Source of the DNA: Candidatus Adiutrix sp.
Lineage (GTDB): Bacteria; Desulfobacterota; Desulfarculia; Adiutricales; Adiutricaceae
Assembly: GCA_031286085.1 (NCBI GenBank)
Contig: JAITUX010000074.1
Span: 1-11,408 of the forward strand
Reading direction: 5' to 3'
DNA length: 11,408 nt
The position numbers and the translations under genes are program-made. Shown here one piece after another: positions 6,355 to 11,408 of this stretch (position 1 is its first letter; every line of letters begins with the position of its first letter). Under the pieces are notes generated by a model. That model made no database searches. It was not told the DNA's origin and saw only the letters and a program-made list of their open reading frames with translations.

Positions 6355-6858
6355 GTGGCCGGAAGTTCCTCAAAAGCGCCGCCGGCGCCCCGGCCGCCCT
6401 GGTCGGCGGCGCGGCTCATTTATACCGGGCTGGGGCTGGGCCTTTCCCCCAAGGCCCCCGGCACCTGCGGCACCGTTTTAGGCTGGCCCCTGTTCTGGCT
6501 GGCGGGCGACGGGCCTTGGCCTGTCCAGGCGGCCCTCTGGCTCCTGGTTTTCGGCCTCGGCTGGTGGGCCGCCCGGCGGGCGGAGGCGGAACTGGGCGTC
6601 CATGACGCGCCCGAGGTGGTCATCGACGAGGTGGCCGGCTACCTGACCACCGTTTTCCTGGCCCCCAACCGGCCGGCGGTCTGGCTGGGAGGTTTTATTC
6701 TGTTCAGGTTTTTTGATATATTGAAACCTTGGCCGGTTAATTGGGCCGACCGCCGCCTGCCCGGCGGCTTCGGGGTCATGGCCGACGACCTCCTGGCCGG
6801 GCTTTACGCCTGGCTGGTTCTGCGCCTGGCGCTCGCCCTGGCCCCGGGCTGGTTTTGA
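6355..6858 (+). CDS. pgpA: Phosphatidylglycerophosphatase A
   Basis: Inner-membrane phosphatase that removes the phosphate from phosphatidylglycerophosphate to give phosphatidylglycerol. At 167 residues it has the normal length. Family motifs appear in order: [10 protein letters not shown] (31-40), VIDEVAG with the metal-binding acid pair (89-95), [13 protein letters not shown] (116-128) and [18 protein letters not shown] (132-149). Hydrophobic segments lie at about 41-70, 93-121 and 143-163. The start is GTG at 6355 with a poor ribosome binding site; the first 18 residues are Pro/Ala/Ser-rich and not conserved, so the true start is slightly uncertain. It follows the PGK-like gene by 66 bp and precedes pncC by 23 bp. 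In many bacteria pgpA is next to a cinA/pncC gene, supporting both calls. The codons around 6690-6745 are unusually AT-rich. Confidence 0.95.
   Translation: MAGSSSKAPPAPRPPWSAARLIYTGLGLGLSPKAPGTCGTVLGWPLFWLAGDGPWPVQAALWLLVFGLGWWAARRAEAELGVHDAPEVVIDEVAGYLTTVFLAPNRPAVWLGGFILFRFFDILKPWPVNWADRRLPGGFGVMADDLLAGLYAWLVLRLALALAPGWF
6713..6741 (+). promoter_or_regulatory. Possible internal promoter inside pgpA
   Basis: TTGATA (6713-6718), 17 bp, GTTAAT (6736-6741) matches 5/6 and 4/6 of the sigma-70 boxes and falls in a short AT-rich island within an otherwise very GC-rich gene. It would start transcription about 135 bp before pncC. The encoded residues are conserved in PgpA, but the codons chosen (TTT TTT GAT ATA TTG AAA) are unlike the rest of the gene. 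Confidence 0.35.
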
Positions 6859-6868
6859 GGCGGGCGAC

Positions 6869-6873
6869 GGGAG
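6869..6873 (+). promoter_or_regulatory. Ribosome binding site fixing the pncC start
   Basis: GGGAG lies 8 nt before GTG 6882-6884, the best start for PncC. Alternatives are TTG 6855, which overlaps the pgpA stop codon, and an ATG far inside pgpA; neither has such a site. Confidence 0.75.
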
Positions 6874-6881
6874 ATACGGCC

Positions 6882-7340
6882 GTGGCCCTGGCCCGGCGTC
6901 TTACGGCGGCCGGGCTGACCGTGGCCGCGGCCGAAAGCCTGACCGGCGGCCGGGTGGCCGCGGCGCTTACGCGGCGGCCGGGGAGTTCCGCCTATTTCCT
7001 GGGTTCGGTGGTGGCTTACGCCAACGCGGCCAAAACGAACCTCCTGGGGGTGCCGGAGACGCTTCTGGCCGAACACGGGGCGGTGAGCGAAGCCTGCGTC
7101 CGGGCCATGGCCGAGGGCGCCCGCCGCCGCTTCAAGGCCGATTTGGCCGTGGCCGTCACCGGCATAGCCGGGCCGGACGGCGGGAGCCCGGCCAAGCCGG
7201 TGGGCCTGGTCTGGCTGGCCGTGGCCGGCGACCGCGGCGTCTGGACGGCCGTACACCGCTTCGCGGGCGCTCGCCGGGCCGTGACCGCGGCCGCCACGCT
7301 GGAAGCTTTGAGTTTCTTATATTCGTGCCTGGGGCCGTAG
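6882..7340 (+). CDS. pncC: Nicotinamide-nucleotide amidohydrolase PncC (CinA C-terminal family)
   Basis: Deamidates nicotinamide mononucleotide to nicotinate mononucleotide, recycling the pyridine ring released by NAD-consuming enzymes such as DNA ligase. From the GTG start it has 152 residues, fitting stand-alone PncC (about 160) rather than two-domain CinA (over 400). Motifs seen: AAAESLTGG (15-23; usually AESCTGG), [18 protein letters not shown] (34-51) with the conserved Ser, Tyr and Lys of the active site, LAEHGAVSE (62-70) and [10 protein letters not shown] (92-101). The Cys-to-Leu change in the first motif occurs in homologues and need not affect function. It sits 23 bp after pgpA and 34 bp before the PagL-like gene, and is probably transcribed with them. 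Confidence 0.93.
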   Translation: MALARRLTAAGLTVAAAESLTGGRVAAALTRRPGSSAYFLGSVVAYANAAKTNLLGVPETLLAEHGAVSEACVRAMAEGARRRFKADLAVAVTGIAGPDGGSPAKPVGLVWLAVAGDRGVWTAVHRFAGARRAVTAAATLEALSFLYSCLGP

Positions 7341-7374
7341 GCCCCGGAGGAGCCCGGGGAGGGGAGGACCGACA

Positions 7375-7944
7375 ATGGCGGGAAATATCGTCAGGGGGCT
7401 GGCCGGCGGGTTCCTGGCCCTGGCCCTGGCGGCCGGGCCGGCCGAGGCCGGGGAAACGGCCCTGCGGGCCGGCCTAAGCCGCGGCACCAAGGCCTCCACC
7501 TCCTTCGACCTTTACCTGCAGCACTCCTTCGAACCCTGGCAGGAACGGGCCGCCTACCAGTTCGGCCCCTACGCCAACCTGGGCTACACCCTCTGGTCCG
7601 GCGACCTGGATAAGGCGGACCACCCCGAGACCGCCACCGATCAAATCTGGGGCCTGGTGGCCGCCCTGGGCCTGCGTTTCGACTGGAAGGCCTGGGAGGC
7701 GGCCCGGCCCTACCTGGCCTTCAACGTCGGCCCCTCCTATATTTCCGGGAGCGATTTCCTGGGCCGTGAAATGGGCGGGGGCCACTACCTCTTCAACCTG
7801 CGCGCCAGCCTGGGCCTGCGCTTCGGCGAGGAATACCGCCACAACCTGGGCCTGGACGCCTCCCACTTTTCCAACGCCTACACCAAGAGTTCCAACTACG
7901 GCTACAACGCCGTGGGCTTGTCCTACGGCTACGGTTTCCGGTGA
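7375..7944 (+). CDS. PagL-like lipid A 3-O-deacylase, outer-membrane beta-barrel
   Basis: Predicted outer-membrane protein of 189 residues. The amino end is a signal peptide (hydrophobic core about 8-20, likely cleavage after AEA at residue 25). The rest alternates aromatic and small residues in short beta strands and ends YGYGFR, a typical barrel carboxy-terminus. HFSN (164-167) matches the PagL active-site His-x-Ser-Asn, and the preceding RHNLGLDASHFSNA context fits the family, which removes the 3-O acyl chain from lipid A. The Pseudomonas PagL catalytic Glu lies 12 residues after the Ser; here that position is Asn178, so activity is uncertain. GGAGG lies 7 nt before the ATG. It ends 7 nt before the YchF-like gene. 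An outer-membrane lipid A enzyme implies a diderm with LPS. A non-enzymatic barrel is the alternative. Confidence 0.78.
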   Translation: MAGNIVRGLAGGFLALALAAGPAEAGETALRAGLSRGTKASTSFDLYLQHSFEPWQERAAYQFGPYANLGYTLWSGDLDKADHPETATDQIWGLVAALGLRFDWKAWEAARPYLAFNVGPSYISGSDFLGREMGGGHYLFNLRASLGLRFGEEYRHNLGLDASHFSNAYTKSSNYGYNAVGLSYGYGFR

Positions 7945-7951
7945 TAAAGGC

Positions 7952-8974
7952 ATGAGAGCGGGCCTCATCGGCTGGCCGGGCAGCGGCCGGGACACTATTT
8001 TTTCCGCCCTGACCGGCCTGCCCCGGCCGCCGGCGGGCTCGGTCGAGCCGCGCCAGGGCGAGGCCCCGGTGCCGGATGACCGGCTGGATTTCCTTTCGGC
8101 CCGGTATCGGCCCCGCAGGCACACCCCGGCCCGGGTGGAATTCTTTCTGCCCCATCCGCCCGGTTCGCCCCAGGAGGCGCTCCGCGCCAGCCTGGAAAGG
8201 ATAAGGGAGGCCGAAGTCGTCCTGGCCGTTCTGCGCAACTTCGCCCCGTCCGGCGCCGCGCCGCCCGACCCGGCCCGGGAAGCGGCCGGGCTGGAGACGG
8301 AACTCATGCTCGGCGACTACCTGGTGGTTCAGAAACGCCTGGAGCGGCTGGCCGAGGAACAGAAGCGGGGCCGGAAGGGCGATCCCGAGGAAGCGGAATT
8401 TCTGGCCCGGGGCCTGGCCGAACTGGAGGCCGGCCGCCCCCTGCGCCTGGACCCGGCTTTCGCCCGCCACCCCAAGCTCAAGGGTTTCGCCTTTCTCTCG
8501 GCCAAGCCGATTTTGGCGGTCTTGAACAACGGCGAGGCCGACGAGGCGGCGGCGGATTTGGGCGGGCTGCCCTGGCCCCGGCTGGTGGTGCGGGGCCGCC
8601 TGGAAGAGGATTTGGCCGCCCTGCCGCCAGGCGAGGCGGCCGAGTTCCTGGCCGGCTACGGCCTGGCCGAGCCGGCCGCGGCCCGGGTCATCCGGGAAGT
8701 CTATGGCCTCATGGGCCTGCGGAGCTTCTTCACCGTGGGCGAGGATGAATGCCGGGCCTGGACCATCGCCGCCGGGGAAACGGCCCTGGCCGCGGCCGGC
8801 GCCATCCACTCGGACATCCAGAAAGGCTTCATCCGGGCCGAAGTGGTGGCTTTCGAGGATTTCCGGGCGGCCGGCAACATGAACGAGGCCCGGAAGAGGG
8901 GCTTTTTCAGGCTGGAGGGCAAGACCTACGTGGTGGCCGACGGGGATATAGTCCACTTCCGGTTCAACGTCTGA
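7952..8974 (+). CDS. YchF-like protein with degenerate GTPase domain and intact TGS/DUF933 domain
   Basis: Homologue of the ribosome-associated ATPase YchF (OLA1), 340 residues versus about 363. The carboxy-terminal part (about 255-340) is clear: SFFTVGEDECRAWTI (258-272), HSDIQKGFIRAEVVAFEDF (286-304) and the ending GDIVHFRFNV. SVEP..G (30-36) and VPDDRLDFL (40-48) match the switch I region. The nucleotide site is damaged: the P-loop reads GWPGSGRDT (7-15), so the Walker lysine is Arg13 and the next Ser/Thr is Asp14. The family's VDIAGL is replaced by FLPHPP (64-69), losing the DxxG aspartate, and NVNE becomes LNNG. The central coiled region (about 120-165) remains. It therefore probably binds a partner, perhaps ribosomes, without normal ATP hydrolysis. 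Start ATG is 7 nt after the PagL-like stop, suggesting coupled translation. A separate true ychF is expected elsewhere in the genome. Confidence 0.85.
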   Translation: MRAGLIGWPGSGRDTIFSALTGLPRPPAGSVEPRQGEAPVPDDRLDFLSARYRPRRHTPARVEFFLPHPPGSPQEALRASLERIREAEVVLAVLRNFAPSGAAPPDPAREAAGLETELMLGDYLVVQKRLERLAEEQKRGRKGDPEEAEFLARGLAELEAGRPLRLDPAFARHPKLKGFAFLSAKPILAVLNNGEADEAAADLGGLPWPRLVVRGRLEEDLAALPPGEAAEFLAGYGLAEPAAARVIREVYGLMGLRSFFTVGEDECRAWTIAAGETALAAAGAIHSDIQKGFIRAEVVAFEDFRAAGNMNEARKRGFFRLEGKTYVVADGDIVHFRFNV

Positions 8975-8995
8975 ACGGTTGCGGGGTGAACGAGG

Positions 8996-10693
8996 GTGGG
9001 GCGCATCCTGGTCATAGACGACGACCTGAGCCTCCGGGAAATGCTGGAGATGATGCTGCGCGGCGCGGGACACCAGGTCAGCCTGGCTGAAGACGGCCTC
9101 TCGGGGCTGGCCGCCGCCGGGGGCGGCCGTTTCGACCTCCTCATCAGCGACTTGAAAATGCCGGACTTAAGCGGCCTGGACCTCCTGAAGCGCCTCCGGT
9201 CCGAGGGGCTGACCACGCCCCTGATCCTGGTTTCGGCCTACGCCCGGCCCGACATGGCCGTGGAGGCCATGCGGGGCGGGGCCTACGATTTCATACCCAA
9301 GCCCTTCAAGCCCCGCGACCTAATGGCCGTGGTGGATTCGGCCCTGGCCCACCGCAACGTGGAGCAGGAACGCCGGGCCCTGGCCGACATGGTGCTTTCC
9401 AGCCAGCGCTTCGGCGGCATGGTGGGCTCCTCGCCGGCCATGCTCCCGGTTTACGATTTGGTCCGGCGGGCGGCCCAGACCTCCACCAGCATCCTCATCA
9501 CCGGCGAAAGCGGCACCGGCAAGGAACTGGTGGCCCGGGCCGTCCATGAGCATTCCGATAGGGCCGACCGCGAATTCGTGGCCATCAACTGCGGCGGCGT
9601 CCCGGAAAACCTCATGGAAAGCGAATTGTTCGGCTACAAGAAGGGCGCCTTCACCGGGGCCTCGGCCGACAAGAAGGGCCTGGTGGCCATGGCCGACGGC
9701 GGCACCCTCTTCCTGGACGAGCTGGCCGAACTGACCCCGCCCATGCAGGTCAAGCTCCTGCGGGTCATCCAGGAAAAGACCTTCCGGCCCGTGGGCGGCG
9801 ACCGGGAGGAGAGAAGCGACGTCCGCTTCATCTCGGCCACCAACAAGAACCTGGAGGCGGAAACCATCGGCGGCCGCTTCCGGGAAGACCTCTATTACCG
9901 CTTGAACGTCATCAACATCCACCTGCCGGCCTTAAGGGAACGGCCTGGCGATATCCCCGTCCTGGCCCATTTTTTCCTGGAAAAATACAGCCGGGCCCAG
10001 AACAAGGACGTCCACAAGCTTTCGGCCTACGCCCTGGACATCCTCTCGCGCTACCATTTCCCCGGCAATGTCCGGGAATTGGAAAACATCATCGAGCGCT
10101 CCGTGGCCCTGGAGCAGTCCAACATCATCCTGCCGGAAAGCCTGCGCCTGGCCGATTTCAAGCGGAACGCCGCCCCGCCGCCCGCCGCCTCCCGGCCTTC
10201 CCGGCCCCTGTTCGCGCCGCCCGCAGCCGTCCGTTCTTTCGGCGAGCTGGCCGAGCTTCTGCCGGGGCTGCCGGCGGGCGGGCTGGACGAGCTGATGGCC
10301 GGCCTGGAGGCCTATTATTTCTACCGGAGCCTCATCGCGGCCCGGGGCGGGCGCGGCCGGGCCGCGGAGGCCCTGGGCATCAGCCCCTGGCGGCTGCGCA
10401 CCCGCCTGGCGGCCTGCGGGCTGGCCGATTTGAATTACCAGGAACTCCTGGCCCTGGGCGAAGACCGCTTTCCCAAGCCGGACCTGCCCCCCGGCCTGGC
10501 CCCGGATTGGTCCGGCGGGGAGGCGGCCCTGGACGACATCCTCATCGCCGTGGAACGCCACTTAATCCGCCGGGCCCTGGCCGCGGCCGGGGGCAACAAG
10601 ACCGAGGCCGCCTCCCTCCTGGGCCTGTCCCGCCGCTCCTTCCAGCGCCGCCAGGAGCGCACCGGCGGCGCCGGCCCGGGCCAGGCCGCCTGA
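8996..10693 (+). CDS. NtrC-family sigma-54 response regulator with two Fis-type HTH domains
   Basis: Cytoplasmic two-component regulator that, when phosphorylated, drives sigma-54 RNA polymerase to open promoters. The receiver domain (1-120) has the acidic pocket Asp8-10, phosphoacceptor Asp52, Ser79 and the Lys of IPKPF. The AAA+ domain (about 140-375) has Walker A GESGTGKE (170-177), the sigma-54-contacting GAFTGA (217-222), Walker B GGTLFLDE (235-242) and the RYHFPGNVRELEN sensor region. After a Pro/Ala-rich linker come two Fis-like segments: 430-475 (LDELMAGLE ... ALGISPWRLRTRLAACGL) and 512-556 (LDDILIAVE ... GGNKTEAASLLGLSRR). One is normal for the family, and 565 residues is long versus about 450-480. 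Start is GTG 8996, where the receiver begins immediately. No histidine kinase is visible nearby. It is 21 bp after the YchF-like gene and 22 bp before pspF. Confidence 0.95.
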   Translation: MGRILVIDDDLSLREMLEMMLRGAGHQVSLAEDGLSGLAAAGGGRFDLLISDLKMPDLSGLDLLKRLRSEGLTTPLILVSAYARPDMAVEAMRGGAYDFIPKPFKPRDLMAVVDSALAHRNVEQERRALADMVLSSQRFGGMVGSSPAMLPVYDLVRRAAQTSTSILITGESGTGKELVARAVHEHSDRADREFVAINCGGVPENLMESELFGYKKGAFTGASADKKGLVAMADGGTLFLDELAELTPPMQVKLLRVIQEKTFRPVGGDREERSDVRFISATNKNLEAETIGGRFREDLYYRLNVINIHLPALRERPGDIPVLAHFFLEKYSRAQNKDVHKLSAYALDILSRYHFPGNVRELENIIERSVALEQSNIILPESLRLADFKRNAAPPPAASRPSRPLFAPPAAVRSFGELAELLPGLPAGGLDELMAGLEAYYFYRSLIAARGGRGRAAEALGISPWRLRTRLAACGLADLNYQELLALGEDRFPKPDLPPGLAPDWSGGEAALDDILIAVERHLIRRALAAAGGNKTEAASLLGLSRRSFQRRQERTGGAGPGQAA

Positions 10694-10715
10694 CCAGCCG
10701 GGGGAGGAGACGGCC

Positions 10716-11408
10716 GTGGACGCGGAAATATGGGGCGAATCCGAGGCCATCCTGGCCGTCAAGAGCCGCCTGTCGCGGGCGGCCAAGGTGAACCGCCCGG
10801 TCCTCATCACCGGCGAAAGGGGCACCGGCAAGGAATTGGCCGCCAACCGGCTGCACTACCTTTCGCCCCGCTGGCAGGGGCCCTACCTGACCCTGAACTG
10901 CGCGGCCCTGAATCCCGGCCTTCTGGAATCGGAACTCTTCGGGTATGAATCCGGGGCCTTCACCGGGGCCGGGCGGACCCGGCCCGGGCGCTTCGAGGCG
11001 GCCGACGGCGGCACCCTCTTCCTCGATGAAATCAGCCACCTGAGCCTGGCGGCCCAGGCCAAGATACTGCGGGTGGTGGAATACGGCTCCTTCCAGCGCC
11101 TGGGCAGCCCCAGGGAAATGCGGGTGGACGTGCGCCTGGTCTCGGCCGCCAACGTCGATCTGTGGGCCAGGGCCGAGGCCGGGGAGTTCCGGCCCGATCT
11201 CCTGGACCGCCTGTGCTTTGAAATCATACCCCTGCCGCCCCTGCGGGAGCGTGAGGGCGACGCCCTGCGCCTGGCCCACCTCTTCGCCGCCCGCATGGCC
11301 GGAGAACTGGGGCTGGGCCAGACGCCGGCCTTCACCCCGGCCGCGGCCGCGGCCCTGGCCCGGCACCCCTGGCCCGGCAACGTGCGGGAACTGAAAAACA
11401 CCGTGGAA
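10716..11408 (+). CDS. pspF: PspF, phage-shock-protein sigma-54 activator (3' end off window)
   Basis: Transcription activator of the phage shock (Psp) envelope-stress regulon; the AAA+ domain acts on sigma-54 polymerase and is inhibited by PspA. The visible 231 codons begin almost directly with the AAA+ domain, with no receiver or sensing domain, as in E. coli PspF. Its Walker A is the PspF-type GERGTGKELAANRLHYLS (not GESGTGKE), followed by RWQGPYLTLNCAAL, GAFTGA, PGRFEAADGGTLFLDE, LLDRL and WPGNVRELKNTVE at the right edge. The carboxy-terminal Fis HTH is outside. Start is GTG 10716 with GGAGG 8 nt upstream. It is 22 bp after the response regulator, so the two activators are likely co-transcribed, unlike E. 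coli where pspF stands alone, divergent from pspA. Whether pspA follows cannot be seen. Confidence 0.92.
   Translation, partial: MDAEIWGESEAILAVKSRLSRAAKVNRPVLITGERGTGKELAANRLHYLSPRWQGPYLTLNCAALNPGLLESELFGYESGAFTGAGRTRPGRFEAADGGTLFLDEISHLSLAAQAKILRVVEYGSFQRLGSPREMRVDVRLVSAANVDLWARAEAGEFRPDLLDRLCFEIIPLPPLREREGDALRLAHLFAARMAGELGLGQTPAFTPAAAAALARHPWPGNVRELKNTVE

Noticed and set aside
6741..6881. ATG at 6741 as the start of PncC
   Set aside because: Those codons overlap pgpA and add an Arg/Pro-rich, non-homologous head; GTG 6882 has a good ribosome binding site and the right length.
7331..7345. GGGGCC-GTA-GGCCCC palindrome over the pncC stop codon
   Set aside because: Resembles the REP-like stems but lacks the GGGGTC flank and overlaps coding sequence; 6-bp G:C palindromes are expected by chance at this GC content.
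1..11408. tRNA, rRNA, CRISPR array, insertion sequence, prophage or toxin-antitoxin genes
   Set aside because: By reading, I saw no spaced direct repeats, terminal inverted repeats, transposase motifs or tRNA-like cloverleafs; nearly all bases are accounted for by the listed genes.

Overview
The window is a dense, very GC-rich bacterial chromosome segment with strong G/C third-position bias. It carries housekeeping and envelope genes, and I see no mobile elements, RNA genes or CRISPR. Gene content (tgt-yajC-secDF, a YchF-like DUF933 protein, two sigma-54 activators, a PagL-type outer-membrane protein) points to a Gram-negative, diderm bacterium. Desulfobacterota (former Deltaproteobacteria) is my best guess, but this is inference from gene content and style, not a phylogenetic result.

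Left part (1-4594, minus strand): one operon reading leftward, in transcription order an EamA/DMT-family transporter, tgt (queuosine tRNA modification), yajC and a fused secD-secF gene that runs off the left edge. It starts from a good sigma-70-type promoter (TTGACC, 17 bp spacer, TAGAAT). The SecD-SecF fusion is in frame, and the old SecF amino-terminus is still recognisable with CTG where its ATG would be.

Middle (4543-4763): a divergent intergenic region of about 220 bp. It holds the minus-strand promoter, a strong rho-independent terminator pointing toward the plus-strand genes, a possible weak plus-strand -10 box and an all-G:C leader hairpin.

Right part (4764-11408, plus strand): eight closely spaced genes in one direction. 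They are a small eight-cysteine zinc-ribbon protein, a divergent phosphoglycerate kinase, pgpA (phosphatidylglycerol synthesis), pncC (NMN amidohydrolase), a PagL-like lipid A deacylase, a YchF-like protein with a broken P-loop, an NtrC-type response regulator with two Fis-type helix-turn-helix domains, and the start of pspF (cut by the right edge). Spacings of 7 to 66 bp make one or a few overlapping operons plausible. The later genes share an envelope theme (phospholipid, lipid A, phage-shock regulator), but a functional link is inference.

I found no clear new defence or mobile system. The most interesting points are the SecDF fusion scar, the tandem-Fis activator next to pspF, the degenerate YchF paralogue, the altered PGK active site paired with a zinc-ribbon protein, the transporter in queA's usual place, and a family of REP-like palindromes.
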